A stretch of DNA of 64,000 nt from JBBQED01 sp038320345 (GCA_038320345.1 JBBQED010000014.1:12747-76746), one strand, 5' to 3'. Numbered from the stretch's first letter, positions 9,127-18,350 are shown. A program made the numbers and translations. The notes: generated by a model from the letters alone, not told the origin.

Positions 9127-9531
9127 CTATCCTCTCCATTTTTCAGAAGCTAATATTACTTGCTCATCTCGTGATATGTAAAATTCTACAAAATAAGTTT
9201 GATTTGCTTTCAAACTATCAAAAAGTTCTATCTCTAAATATTCTCTAGTTTCACCTCCAAAAAAGGTGAATAATCCAGCAAAAGCATTTCCAGTCTTGGG
9301 CAACTGATACCCTTTATTCCCATTATTTGGAACAAGTTGTCCATAATTAGGATAAATTGAAAAATAATCTGGTGAAGCGGATGTAGGATTAAACCAAGGA
9401 GTACTTCCATTTAGTACATACCAATTGTTCCAATTTGTAGTATCCTCAAAACTCGGATTAGGCACCAGATTTTGTTGCGCCTGAACGTTTCCGAAAACAA
9501 GTAAAAAGGCAAAAAAAAGTAAAAATCGCAT
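9127..9531 (-). pseudogene. Truncated duplicate of a secreted T9SS cargo gene
   Basis: 134 codons beginning with a signal peptide (MRFLLFFAFLLVFGNVQA) and continuing QQNLVPNPSFEDTTNWNN, nearly identical to the gene at 9614-10553. The match lasts until about residue 130 (LASEK versus LASDR), after which this copy reads WRG and stops. It therefore lacks the second half of the binding domain and the sorting domain carried by the neighbour. About 80 bases near 9190-9270 are almost identical to 10205-10285, so the duplication is recent. It is either a decayed partial copy or the left border of a rearrangement; the 190 bases to its left show no gene. Confidence 0.7.
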
Positions 9532-9613
9532 GATTAAAATGTTTATGTTCATTTAGAAGTAAAAGGTTAGATTGAAAATAACAAATAATAGGTTGACTTC
9601 CACGACTCCGCTA

Positions 9614-10553
9614 TTAAATGACGATAAGTTTAAATGATTTGGAAAACAATTTATTTGAAACGTGTATGAAATAAATGCCAGCAGAAGGTGTAACGAAATG
9701 AATTTGATCGGTTGCTGAATATTCGATCTGTGAAAACACATCTCTACCTTCCGAATCGGTTACTATCAATTCCCCCATAAATGGAAAACTAAAATCAATT
9801 TTCAAGTTAGAATTAGCAATAACTGAATTTTTGAAAAACGATTGAATTTTCATTTTGAATTTCTGAAATACTAACAGGGCAGCTCAAACATGAAACTGAT
9901 ATATCATCAATATAATAATATGCCCAATTACTCGTTACTGCAGTAGTAAATACAGAATCGTATTGGGTATTGCTATTATTTCTAAAATTTCCTATTGTTA
10001 AATATTTTTCTCCGCCATTGGCATTAAATGTTCCATTAATTGGTACCCAATTTAGGGTATCATATATTATATTTCCAGAAGGATTTTCGATTTGAGGTAT
10101 ATATGGAAAAGCTACTCCCGAAATTTGAGTGATTAAAGTGTCACTAAAATATGCCCCAATTCTATCTGAAGCTAAACGATAATGTTCAGCCCTAGATATA
10201 GAAAATTCTACAAAATAAGTTTGATTTGCTTTCAAACTATCAAAAAGTTCTATCTCTAAATATTCTCTAGTTTCACCTCCAAGATAGGTGTAAAATCCAG
10301 CAAAAGCATTTCCAGTCTTGGGCAACTGATACCCTTGATTCGAATTATTTGGAACAAGTCCTCCATAACCAGGATAAATTGAATAATAATCTGGCGAAGC
10401 CGATGTAGGATTAAACCAAGGAGTACTTCCATTTTGTACATACCAATTGTTCCAATTTGTAGTATCCTCAAAACTCGGATTAGGCACCAGATTTTGTTGC
10501 GCCTGAACGTTTCCGAAAACAAGTAAAAAGGCAAAAACAAGTAAAAATCGCAT
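9614..10553 (-). pseudogene. Secreted protein with T9SS type A sorting domain, split by a frameshift
   Basis: Two overlapping frames form one gene. The first (10553 to stop at 9813) encodes a signal peptide, then a beta-rich domain beginning LVPNPSFEDTTNW, like carbohydrate-binding or extracellular Bacteroidetes domains, ending in VSISEIQNENSIVFQ. The second (from about 9853 to 9614) continues with NSVIANSNLKIDFSF, then GELIVTDSEGRDVF and SAGIYFIHVSNK, a typical type A T9SS sorting domain. The switch falls at two adjacent five-base homopolymers (T5 at 9828-9832 and A5 at 9834-9838); removing one base joins the frames as VFQNSVIANSN. It may be a real disrupting mutation, a phase-variable tract, or a base-calling error. 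The joined protein would be about 312 residues. Start chosen at the signal peptide. Confidence 0.75.
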
Positions 10554-10862
10554 GATTAAAATCTTTAGATTTGAATGTAACTGACATTTTCGATTGATTG
10601 TAAATATAAGTAGGATATTAAAGATTTGCAAGGTTGAATAAAATAAAAGCAAGCAGAAAGCGCTGGTACAAATACCTACCTATTTAAGCCTGTCGCCGAG
10701 ATATTCTCTTGTTCTAGCTCGTTCATCCAACATAGGTGATCTAAAGTTAATCCATTGTACCTAATCTTCTACTATTTTCATTCTGTTTAAGATATAAAAA
10801 CTATTTTTAACGGTTCTGAAAATATCAGGCTTGTGCTGTAATAGTATATCAAAATTCAACTT
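10554..10862. other. Intergenic gap holding the promoter of the T9SS cargo gene
   Basis: Divergent gap of 309 bases between the frameshifted cargo gene and the SRPBCC gene at 10863. The only signal I can support is the minus-strand promoter at 10601-10631. I see no clear promoter for the + strand gene and no repeat or RNA gene. Confidence 0.4.
10601..10631 (-). promoter_or_regulatory. Predicted promoter of the T9SS cargo gene
   Basis: On the minus strand TTGC (10631-10628 region), 19 bases, then TATATTTA (10608-10601), one mismatch from TAnnTTTG. It lies about 48 bases before the signal-peptide ATG at 10553, which also supports that start. Confidence 0.45.
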
Positions 10863-11285
10863 ATGGAAAAAGAAGCCACATTACTAACAGTAGAGGCAAT
10901 CATCAATGCCCCCTTAGAAAAAACCTGGAACTACTGGACACAACCCGAACATATCATACACTGGTGCTTCGCTTCAGTTGATTGGCATGCCCCAAGCGCT
11001 ACTAATGATTTAAAAGTAGGTGGGAAATCTAACACCCGAATGGAAGCTAAAGATGGAAGTGTAGGATTTGACTTTGAAGGTGAATACACCGAAGTTGTGA
11101 ATCATGAATTAATAGCCTACAAATTAGCGGATGAACGTACTGTAAGGATTGAATTTCTTGCAGAAGGAAATACTACTAAAATCATCGAGCGTTTTGTTGC
11201 TGAATTGGAAAATCCTTTAGAAATGCAACAACAAGGATGGCAAGCTATTTTAAATAATTTCAAAAAATATACAGAGACCCACTAA
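10863..11285 (+). CDS. SRPBCC / AHSA1 domain protein
   Basis: A 140-residue cytoplasmic protein of the AHSA1 subfamily of the SRPBCC fold. It shows the usual start (VEAIINAPLEKTWNYWTQPEHIIHW), a central GFDFEGEYTEVV strand and the ending QQQGWQAILNNFKKY. Family members bind hydrophobic ligands or modulate Hsp90-like clients; no specific role can be read here. It is only distantly like the tandem SRPBCC pair at 6.8-7.8 kb. The next gene starts 46 bases downstream on the same strand, so co-transcription is possible. Confidence 0.85.
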   Translation: MEKEATLLTVEAIINAPLEKTWNYWTQPEHIIHWCFASVDWHAPSATNDLKVGGKSNTRMEAKDGSVGFDFEGEYTEVVNHELIAYKLADERTVRIEFLAEGNTTKIIERFVAELENPLEMQQQGWQAILNNFKKYTETH

Positions 11286-11331
11286 GTATACTTACAAAAA
11301 TACTTTCGAGGAAAGTCAATATTTACCAGAT

Positions 11332-12141
11332 TTGAAGAACACCGATCAACTTATCAAAACAAATTTACTAATTTCATTTCGCTCATCAATTCAGGAGTAT
11401 GAACTCCCTGAACGGTTCACCTATCCTTTTCATTACACTCCTCACCCACTCTGTTTACTTGCTGCAAAGGAACTTCAAGAGCATCTCCAACAACAGCAAG
11501 TTTGGAAACATAACTTTGGTTTAGCTCATGATCAACAAGGACCTGTAATTGGAAAGATGTTTGGAGTATTATTGGTCAAAAATCAAGACCAAGAAATCGG
11601 ATATCTCGCAGCATTCTCCGGAAAATTAGCCGGTGGCGTTCATCACGATCCTTTCGTTCCTCCAGTATACGACATGCTAAGTGAAAACAGTTTTCTGAAT
11701 TTAGGCATGCAAGAATTGAGTCGTATCAACCAAGAAATCGCAACGTTAACAACGATCCATTCTAAAGAAGCACTTCATAGAGTACGCGAACTGAAAGAAC
11801 TCCGTAAAAAAAATTCTTTTCAATTGCAAAATAAAATATTTGATGAGTTCCATTTTTTAAATCAAGCCGGGGAAACCAAAAGTTTGAGAATTATCTTTCA
11901 AAATAATGCTAATGGGTCTCCTGCTAGTGGAGCAGGTGAATGTGCGGCTCCGAAATTATTACAATATGCTTTTCTCCATAAACTTCAACCACTGGCAATG
12001 GCTGAATTCTGGTGGGGGCAATCTCCAAAAACCGAATCTTGGAAACACGGCGAATTTTATCCTGCTTGTCGGGAAAAATGCGCTCCCATCCTACAATATA
12101 TGCTCGACGGAATAGAGTTGGAAGAACCGCCTCAGCATTAA
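11332..12141 (+). CDS. Stand-alone N-terminal domain of Bacteroidetes RluA-type pseudouridine synthases
   Basis: A 269-residue protein matching the long N-terminal extension that many Bacteroidetes RluA-family proteins carry before their catalytic domain. Recognisable parts are YELPERFTYPFHYTPHPLC, GKMFGVLLVKN, YLAAFSGKLAGG, GAGECAAPKLLQYAF, LAMAEFWWGQSP and FYPACREKCAPIL. The usual continuation, the pseudouridine synthase domain, is missing: the frame stops right after MLDGIELEEPPQH. The middle coiled-coil is also short. The start codon is TTG at 11332; no ATG precedes it in frame. Either the domain works alone, with the catalytic part elsewhere, or this is a truncated gene. Conserved Cys residues (GECAAP, CREKC) could bind metal, which is an inference. 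Confidence 0.75.
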   Translation: MKNTDQLIKTNLLISFRSSIQEYELPERFTYPFHYTPHPLCLLAAKELQEHLQQQQVWKHNFGLAHDQQGPVIGKMFGVLLVKNQDQEIGYLAAFSGKLAGGVHHDPFVPPVYDMLSENSFLNLGMQELSRINQEIATLTTIHSKEALHRVRELKELRKKNSFQLQNKIFDEFHFLNQAGETKSLRIIFQNNANGSPASGAGECAAPKLLQYAFLHKLQPLAMAEFWWGQSPKTESWKHGEFYPACREKCAPILQYMLDGIELEEPPQH

Positions 12142-12284
12142 TGATTGTTTGCTTAACTTGCATTAATTCCGGCTGTTGTTCATCCCCTCAAAATTGAAAT
12201 CTTCTCAAATGGAATTCTTAATTTAATAGAAAACACCAGATTGAAAAAAAATTTGAATCCATCAATTAACCCAAAAAAACGCTT

Positions 12285-12800
12285 ATGAAAAAAGCATTCC
12301 TATTTCTACTTTTAACTTTTATGGTGATAAGTGTTTATCCATCCAAAGCACAAGATAGTACACGAATATCAGCGAATGATTTCAGTAGTGTTTGCGGAAC
12401 ATGGTATGGCAAACTGACTTACCTAGATTACAAAAGCGGAAAGCCCTATTCGATGCAAGCTAACATCAGCATTATGAGGATCAGCAAAACCAATCAGTTC
12501 ATTTTTTCAAACTCCTATCCTAACGAACCCAAAGCTAATTCGATGGATACCGTTTCGATATCAGCAGATGGAAAAATGATTGATCAGGAAATCATACTAT
12601 CTCGCTCGATGAGAGCCGATGGAAATACGGAAGTGATTACGGAATTAGAAGGGACCGACGGACACGATAACCGTCCAGCTACTATACGGCATACCTACAT
12701 CATCGGCATGAATGATTTTATCATGAGAAAAGAAGTGAAATTCAAGGATAGCAAAGACTGGATCCTTCGCCATGAATATATTTATCAACGAGAGTTGTAA
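12285..12800 (+). CDS. Small secreted protein of unknown function
   Basis: A 171-residue protein with a clear signal peptide (MKKAFLFLLLTFMVISVYPSKA, then QDST). The mature part begins FSSVCGTWYGKLTYLDYKSG and is rich in beta-strand patterns (SIMRISKTNQFIFSNSYP, HTYIIGMNDFIMRKEV). The CGTWYGKLTY opening is reminiscent of lipocalin-like beta-barrels that begin with a GxW motif, but I do not recognise a family. Periplasmic or secreted by the signal peptide; no sorting domain is visible. It is followed 29 bases later by the methyltransferase gene. Confidence 0.75.
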   Translation: MKKAFLFLLLTFMVISVYPSKAQDSTRISANDFSSVCGTWYGKLTYLDYKSGKPYSMQANISIMRISKTNQFIFSNSYPNEPKANSMDTVSISADGKMIDQEIILSRSMRADGNTEVITELEGTDGHDNRPATIRHTYIIGMNDFIMRKEVKFKDSKDWILRHEYIYQREL

Positions 12801-12829
12801 ACGACATTCAGGAAACTAAAATTAAGATC

Positions 12830-13483
12830 ATGGACAAAAATAAAATCACCGCAACTACTTGGAATAAAATTGCGGTGTTGTACCAAGAAAAATTCATGGA
12901 TCTGGATTTATACAATGATTCGTATGCTGCATTTTGTGAAAAGTTGAAAGCGCAAGCCTCGGTTTTAGAAGTTGGTTGTGGTCCAGGAAATATTACACGC
13001 TATCTTTTAGCTAATCGACCCGATTTAAAAATTTTGGGAACAGATCTCGCTCCAAATATGATTGAGTTGGCAAGAAAAAATAATCCAACCGCTGAGTTTA
13101 GAGAGCTAGATGCGAAATCACTTTCATCACTTACGCAAGTGTTCGATGGAATTATGGCAGGTTTCATCGTTCCTTATTTATCAAGAGAAGAATGTAATCA
13201 GTTGCTCAAAAATGCATATCAACTACTAAACGAAGACGGCCTACTTTATTTGAGTTTTACCGAAGGCAACTATGATGATTCAGGATTCTTAAGTGCTAGC
13301 ACGGGAGATCAAACTTATTTTTATTATCACTCTCCAGAAGAATTCAAAGAGCTCTTAATAGTAAATCAATTTACTCTTGTGCATTCCAGTAAAGTACTAT
13401 TTAAACGACTCTCTGGATCCGAAGAGACGCATATTATTCTTATGGCAGTAAAAAACGGTGATGGAAAATTAATCTCTGTTTAA
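12830..13483 (+). CDS. Class I SAM-dependent methyltransferase
   Basis: A 217-residue methyltransferase with a class I Rossmann fold. Motif I is VLEVGCGPGNITRYL (residues about 45-60), followed by the acidic residue after strand beta2 in LGTDLAPNMIELARK and a motif II/III region FDGIMAGFIVPYLS. The fold belongs to the broad Methyltransf_11/25 group, acting on small molecules; the acceptor cannot be told. It is the last + strand gene before the convergent nuo operon. Confidence 0.85.
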   Translation: MDKNKITATTWNKIAVLYQEKFMDLDLYNDSYAAFCEKLKAQASVLEVGCGPGNITRYLLANRPDLKILGTDLAPNMIELARKNNPTAEFRELDAKSLSSLTQVFDGIMAGFIVPYLSREECNQLLKNAYQLLNEDGLLYLSFTEGNYDDSGFLSASTGDQTYFYYHSPEEFKELLIVNQFTLVHSSKVLFKRLSGSEETHIILMAVKNGDGKLISV

Positions 13484-13605
13484 GGAATAATTGTAGCGCA
13501 TATTTTTAAGCGTTCAAGTTCCCTCCGCAAAAAAATTTACAGGGACACCTTCCGGAGAAATCCATCATGACCTGAAAACAATCTGAAGTACGAATTACAG
13601 TTTCC

Positions 13606-14952
13606 TTAAACCAGCTGAGGACTCAGATTATTTAAGCGGTAATAATGGTGATCTCTTTTAATAGTGGATGGATTTCGTACATATTCTTCGAATTCACTTC
13701 TAAAGTGACGAATAGCACTCGCTACTGGCCAGGCTGCGGCATCCCCTAATGGGCAAATCGTTTTCCCTTCAATCTTCGACTGAATATCCCAAAGCAAATC
13801 AACATCATTGATCGTACCATGTCCATCGAGAATCTTGTGTAGAATTTTTTCCATCCAACCAGTACCTTCTCTGCAAGGTGAACATTGTCCACAACTTTCA
13901 TGATGATAAAAACGGGTGAAGGTCCAGAGATTTTTAACAACGCTAGTATCCTCATCCATCACAATAAATCCTCCTGAGCCCAACATCGTTCCTGTTGCAA
14001 AACCACCTTCTGCTAAAGATTCATAACTCATCAGGCGAGGTTCGCCATTCGCAAGTTTGAGAATTAATTCGGTAGGTAAAATCGGAACCGAAGATCCTCC
14101 GGCAACAACAGCTTTCATTTTTTTATCATTCCGAATTCCTCCGCAATACTCCTCCGAATAAATAAATTCTTCTACTGGAACTCCAAGTTCAATTTCATAG
14201 ATGCCCGGCTTTTTAATATGTCCACAGGCAGAAATTAATTTAGTACCTGTACTCTTCCCTATTCCAATTGCAGCATACGCATCGCCCCCATCTCTAACGA
14301 TAGGCACTACCGCCATGATACTTTCTACGTTATTCACTACTGTAGGACAACCCCATACTCCGCGGATAGCAGGGAAGGGTGGTTTAATTCTTGGATTACC
14401 TCTTTTTCCTTCGAGCGATTCAATCAATGCAGTTTCTTCACCACAGATATATGCTCCACCGCCGCAATGCACATGCAAATCAAAATCCCATCCGCTGCCT
14501 AAAATATTTTTACCTAATAATCCCGCTGCGTAGGCTTCATCAATTGCTTTCTGCAAAATATGATACACATACATTAATTCTCCACGGATATAAATGTAAG
14601 AAGTGCGGCAGCCTAATGCAAAACTTCCGATGGTCATTCCTTCAATTAAAAGATGAGGAAGTTTTTCCATCATGTACCGATCTTTAAACGTTCCAGGCTC
14701 ACTCTCATCTGCATTGCAGACAAGGTAACGAGGCACACCTTCCGGCTTCGCAAGAAAACTCCATTTCATTCCGGTAGGAAATCCGGCACCACCACGACCA
14801 CGAAGTCCTGATTTTTTTACTTCTTCTACGATAGCTTCGGAAGTCATGCCCAGTGCTTTCTTCAGCGTTTCATAACCACCTGTATTGCGGTAGCCATCGA
14901 GTTGCTGAACTCCAGGTGCATTGATATGTGTAGTTAATAATTTACGTCCCAT
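13606..14952 (-). CDS. nuoF: NADH-quinone oxidoreductase subunit F (51 kDa, FMN/NADH site)
   Basis: A 448-residue NuoF. It oxidises NADH through FMN and passes electrons to the N3 iron-sulfur cluster of complex I. Visible are the NADH/FMN glycine-rich loop GLRGRGGAGFPTGMKW, the ESEPGTFKDR segment, GAYICGEETALIESLEG, and the 4Fe-4S ligands ESCGQCSPCREGT with the later Cys in CPLGDAAAWP. The frame opens nine codons earlier, but MGRKLLTTHI at 14952 is the normal start. It is the last gene of the minus-strand nuoABCDEF group; nuoG and later genes do not follow, the next gene being a convergent methyltransferase. Confidence 0.96.
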   Translation of the reverse strand: MGRKLLTTHINAPGVQQLDGYRNTGGYETLKKALGMTSEAIVEEVKKSGLRGRGGAGFPTGMKWSFLAKPEGVPRYLVCNADESEPGTFKDRYMMEKLPHLLIEGMTIGSFALGCRTSYIYIRGELMYVYHILQKAIDEAYAAGLLGKNILGSGWDFDLHVHCGGGAYICGEETALIESLEGKRGNPRIKPPFPAIRGVWGCPTVVNNVESIMAVVPIVRDGGDAYAAIGIGKSTGTKLISACGHIKKPGIYEIELGVPVEEFIYSEEYCGGIRNDKKMKAVVAGGSSVPILPTELILKLANGEPRLMSYESLAEGGFATGTMLGSGGFIVMDEDTSVVKNLWTFTRFYHHESCGQCSPCREGTGWMEKILHKILDGHGTINDVDLLWDIQSKIEGKTICPLGDAAAWPVASAIRHFRSEFEEYVRNPSTIKRDHHYYRLNNLSPQLV

Positions 14953-14994
14953 ACAAGTACTAAATTTAATCAGCAGCACTGCCGATCAGAATGA

Positions 14995-15531
14995 TTAACG
15001 AATTTCTTTTTTTGACCAATGAGCGATATGTTCAGTGGTATTGGCTTTGTAATCCTGAAGGATATCATCGACTTTTTCAGGAGTTAAAAATTCATGGTAA
15101 TGCTCACCTACTTGCATCATTGGAGCTGTTCCGCAGGATGCTAAACATTCAACAGTTTTAAGCGTGAACATTCCATCGCTGGTAGTTTCTCCCGCTTTGA
15201 TATTTAATTTCTGCTCGATATAATTTACGATATCTTCAGCGCCCATCAACCAACAAGGACCCGTACGACAAACTTCAATCACACATTTACCAACCGGCTT
15301 CAAATTAAACATCGAATAGAAAGAAGCTACTTCATACACTTCGATGGATTGAATTTTCAGGATCGTTGCAACATGATCCATCACAGGAGCGCTCAACCAT
15401 CCGTTAAACTCCGCCTGTGCAAGATGCAGAACAGGAAGAATAGCCGATTTTTGATTGCCTTCAGGATAACGTTTAATGATCCTTTGTATAAGGTTCATCG
15501 CTTCTTCGCTGAATTTTATTTCTTCATTCAT
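14995..15531 (-). CDS. nuoE: NADH-quinone oxidoreductase subunit E (24 kDa, 2Fe-2S)
   Basis: A 178-residue NuoE, carrying the 2Fe-2S cluster N1a beside the FMN of NuoF. The four cysteine ligands appear as CRTGPC and CLASC, with the helical thioredoxin-like context EVASFYSMFNLKPVGK in front. Length is normal. It sits between nuoD (42-base gap) and nuoF (42-base gap). Confidence 0.96.
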   Translation of the reverse strand: MNEEIKFSEEAMNLIQRIIKRYPEGNQKSAILPVLHLAQAEFNGWLSAPVMDHVATILKIQSIEVYEVASFYSMFNLKPVGKCVIEVCRTGPCWLMGAEDIVNYIEQKLNIKAGETTSDGMFTLKTVECLASCGTAPMMQVGEHYHEFLTPEKVDDILQDYKANTTEHIAHWSKKEIR

Positions 15532-15573
15532 AATTCAATACCTGTTAATCATTACACTATAATTTTTTCGCAA

Positions 15574-16779
15574 CTAGGCATCTAGCTCTCCGGCAATTAC
15601 ATTCATCGAACTCATAGTGAGAATAGCATCGCTTAAAAAAGCGCCCTTCACCATTTCTTTATAAGCCTGATAATAGATGAAACATGGACGACGGAAATGT
15701 AAGCGGTAAGGCTGACGACCTCCATCACTCACTAGGTAAAAACCAAGTTCACCATTTCCACCTTCTACACAATGATACACTTCACCGGCAGGAATTTTTG
15801 TTTCTCCCATCACTACTTTGAAATGCCAGATGAGACCTTCCATAGAATTATACACTTCCTCTTTTGGAGGTAAATAAAATTCTGGAACATTAGCATGGTA
15901 AGATGTTTTATCTTCTAGCTTATCAAGTTTATCAATTGCCTGTTGAATAATTTTTAAACTCTCCCACATCTCCTGATCACGCACCATGAAACGATCATAA
16001 GTATCGCCATTAGTACCCACAGGAATAATGAAATCAAAATCTTCATAAGAAGAATAAGGATTCATCACACGCACATCGTAATCGACTCCTGCAGCACGAA
16101 GATTTGGTCCTGTAAAACCATACGCTAATGCCATCTCACCTGAAATCGGTCCGCACTTAATGGTACGATCCATAAAGATGCGATTACGCACTAAGAGATT
16201 ATCGAACTCACGTAATCCCGCAGGAAACTCCTTCAGAAAATAATGAATTTTCTTCCACGCTGTTTCACTAAAATCACGTTCGAGTCCACCAATGCGACCG
16301 ATGTTTGTGGTTAATCTTGCACCGCAGAGTTCTTCAAATATTTCGTAGATAAATTCTCTCCACTGAAAAATATAAAGGAAGCCTGTCATCGCTCCACTAT
16401 CCACGCCAATTACAGAATTACAAATGATATGATCTGCAATCCGTGAAAGTTCCATAATGATCACGCGCAGATACTGCACACGCTTTGGAATTTCGATGCC
16501 TGCGAGTTTTTCAACCGTCATGTGCCAGCCCATATTATTAATCGGCGAAGAACAATAATTCAGTCGGTCAGTAATGGGAGTAATCTGATAATACGGACGT
16601 CGTTCTGCAAGTTTTTCGAAAGCACGATGAATATATCCTATTGTGGGTTCAGCTTCAATGATCAATTCCCCATCCATCTTCAATACATTCTGGAAAATTC
16701 CATGTGTAGCAGGATGAGTTGGACCGAGGTTCAGGATAGTATATTCTTTTTCCTGAATTGCTGTACTCTGTTTTTCCAT
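15574..16779 (-). CDS. nuoD: NADH-quinone oxidoreductase subunit D (49 kDa)
   Basis: A 401-residue NuoD of the peripheral arm, forming with NuoB the quinone-reduction site. Family landmarks are LGPTHPATHGIFQNVL near the N-terminus, GYIHRAFEKLAE, RLNYCSSPINNMGW and the C-terminal PYRLHFRRPCF. It is a separate nuoD, not the fused nuoCD of enterobacteria. Start ATG at 16779 gives MEKQSTAIQEKEYTI; 76 bases separate it from nuoC. Confidence 0.96.
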   Translation of the reverse strand: MEKQSTAIQEKEYTILNLGPTHPATHGIFQNVLKMDGELIIEAEPTIGYIHRAFEKLAERRPYYQITPITDRLNYCSSPINNMGWHMTVEKLAGIEIPKRVQYLRVIIMELSRIADHIICNSVIGVDSGAMTGFLYIFQWREFIYEIFEELCGARLTTNIGRIGGLERDFSETAWKKIHYFLKEFPAGLREFDNLLVRNRIFMDRTIKCGPISGEMALAYGFTGPNLRAAGVDYDVRVMNPYSSYEDFDFIIPVGTNGDTYDRFMVRDQEMWESLKIIQQAIDKLDKLEDKTSYHANVPEFYLPPKEEVYNSMEGLIWHFKVVMGETKIPAGEVYHCVEGGNGELGFYLVSDGGRQPYRLHFRRPCFIYYQAYKEMVKGAFLSDAILTMSSMNVIAGELDA

Positions 16780-16855
16780 GATTTAATTTTATTCGATCAA
16801 TAGATCAGATAAATGCTGGATATTAATTTTCAATAAATATTAACTCACATCCGGA

Positions 16856-17362
16856 TTATCGTCCGAACATTTTATCATCCTTATCATAACGGAAAGGATC
16901 TTCCAAAGGAAATTCTTTGCGCATAGGTGATCCTACTAGTGAATCCATATTCAGAATGCGACGCAGATCGGGATGACCTGTAAACCGAAATCCAAAGAAA
17001 TCAAACGCTTCTCTTTCCATCCAGTTTGCTGCAGGCCATAACGGCGTAAGTGATGGAAAAACAGGTTCCGCATCTGCAGTAAATGTTTTCAGACGTATGC
17101 GGAAATTCTCTGGCATATTATGCAGCTGATACACCATTCCAAACTGTTCTTTGTTATCTGGAAAATGCATTCCGCAACAAGTCGTAAGGAAATGACAATT
17201 GATCGCTGGATCTTCTTTCAGAAATTTTATCACATTAAAGATTTCTGCTTTGGTCACCGTAACAGTTAAGAAATCATAGAGCATCTCAGCAGAGAGAATA
17301 GCTTCTCCAAATGATGATTTCAGTTGTGCGGTAACAGTATCTGTGCTGATTGGCATATTCAA
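16856..17362 (-). CDS. nuoC: NADH-quinone oxidoreductase subunit C (30 kDa)
   Basis: A 168-residue NuoC, a structural subunit of the complex I peripheral arm. The family signature appears as EREAFDFFGFRFTGHPDLRRIL and the C-terminal PMRKEFPLEDPF. Two ATG codons (17362, 17356) are possible starts and differ by two residues. Gap of 50 bases after nuoB. Confidence 0.93.
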   Translation of the reverse strand: MNMPISTDTVTAQLKSSFGEAILSAEMLYDFLTVTVTKAEIFNVIKFLKEDPAINCHFLTTCCGMHFPDNKEQFGMVYQLHNMPENFRIRLKTFTADAEPVFPSLTPLWPAANWMEREAFDFFGFRFTGHPDLRRILNMDSLVGSPMRKEFPLEDPFRYDKDDKMFGR

Positions 17363-17412
17363 TTTCTGATTAATCTTTCTTCATACCCTCCGAAGAAAAT
17401 CGGAATGATGAT

Positions 17413-17973
17413 TTATTGCATTCCGTAAGAAGCAAGCATTTCTTTATATTCTGCAGAGTCTCTTCTGCGTAGAGATTCGTTTTGAATCAACTCCTGAATT
17501 TTAAGTACACCATCCAAAATTTGTTCTGGACGCGGCGGACATCCGGGTACATACACATCAACGGGAATGATTCTGTCGATTCCTTGAAGCACGCTGTACG
17601 TATCGAAAATTCCACCCGTAGAAGCACATGCACCAACAGCGATAACCCATTTCGGCTCTGCCATCTGTTCATACACCTGACGCAAAACGGGACCCATTTT
17701 TTTTGCAATCGTTCCCATCACCATCAACAAATCCGCTTGTCGAGGGGAGAAACTTAATCGTTCAGCACCAAAACGACCTAAATCGTAAGTAGATGCCATG
17801 GTTGCCATGAATTCAATTCCGCAACATGATGTCGCAAAAGGTAAAGGCCAGATCGAATTCTTCCGCGCCATCCCTACTGCTTTATCGAGTGAAGTAGCCA
17901 GAAAGCCGGGCCCTTCATATCCTTCTAATTTTTCTATTGCTGTTGTCGTCATTTCTGTTTCTCTGCTATTCAT
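17413..17973 (-). CDS. nuoB: NADH-quinone oxidoreductase subunit B (PSST, N2 cluster)
   Basis: A 186-residue NuoB, holder of the N2 4Fe-4S cluster that reduces quinone. The ligands are seen as SCCGIEF, VGACAST and VPGCPPRPE, and the family helix GAERLSFSPRQADLL is present. The frame runs three codons further upstream, but the ATG at 17973 overlaps the nuoA stop as TAATG, the expected arrangement for translational coupling, so that start was chosen. Confidence 0.95.
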   Translation of the reverse strand: MNSRETEMTTTAIEKLEGYEGPGFLATSLDKAVGMARKNSIWPLPFATSCCGIEFMATMASTYDLGRFGAERLSFSPRQADLLMVMGTIAKKMGPVLRQVYEQMAEPKWVIAVGACASTGGIFDTYSVLQGIDRIIPVDVYVPGCPPRPEQILDGVLKIQELIQNESLRRRDSAEYKEMLASYGMQ

Positions 17974-18350
17974 TATTCCCACTTCAATGCACCTTTCTTG
18001 ATGATATACACCAATCCCAAAACTAGTAGGCCAAGGAAAACTAACATTTCAATAAATCCTGTCATTCCCATCTTCAAAAAGTTCACTGCCCATGGGTACA
18101 TAAAAATCACCTCCACATCAAACAAAACAAACAAGATGGCGATCAGAAAATATTTAATGGAAAACGGAGCACGGGAATTACCCTGTGATTCGATCCCACA
18201 TTCGAAAGTTTCAAGCTTCACTTCCGACTTTCTTTTAGGACCCAATAAATGCGTTGCGAACATTGTAAACATCACGAAACCAATGGCTACTACGAACATC
18301 ATCGCAATTGGAAGATAATCTACGGGAGTACTGAGGAGGATGGTAAGCAT
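17973..18350 (-). CDS. nuoA: NADH-quinone oxidoreductase subunit A
   Basis: A 125-residue membrane protein with three hydrophobic helices, matching NuoA (LETFECGIESQGNSRAPFSI, FLIAILFVLFDVEVIFMYPW). It forms part of the quinone chamber of complex I. It is the first gene of the minus-strand group and overlaps nuoB by one base of the stop codon. Confidence 0.95.
   Translation of the reverse strand: MLTILLSTPVDYLPIAMMFVVAIGFVMFTMFATHLLGPKRKSEVKLETFECGIESQGNSRAPFSIKYFLIAILFVLFDVEVIFMYPWAVNFLKMGMTGFIEMLVFLGLLVLGLVYIIKKGALKWE

Noticed and set aside
14201..14687. Long + strand frames inside nuoF
   Set aside because: Antisense shadows of a well-supported gene.
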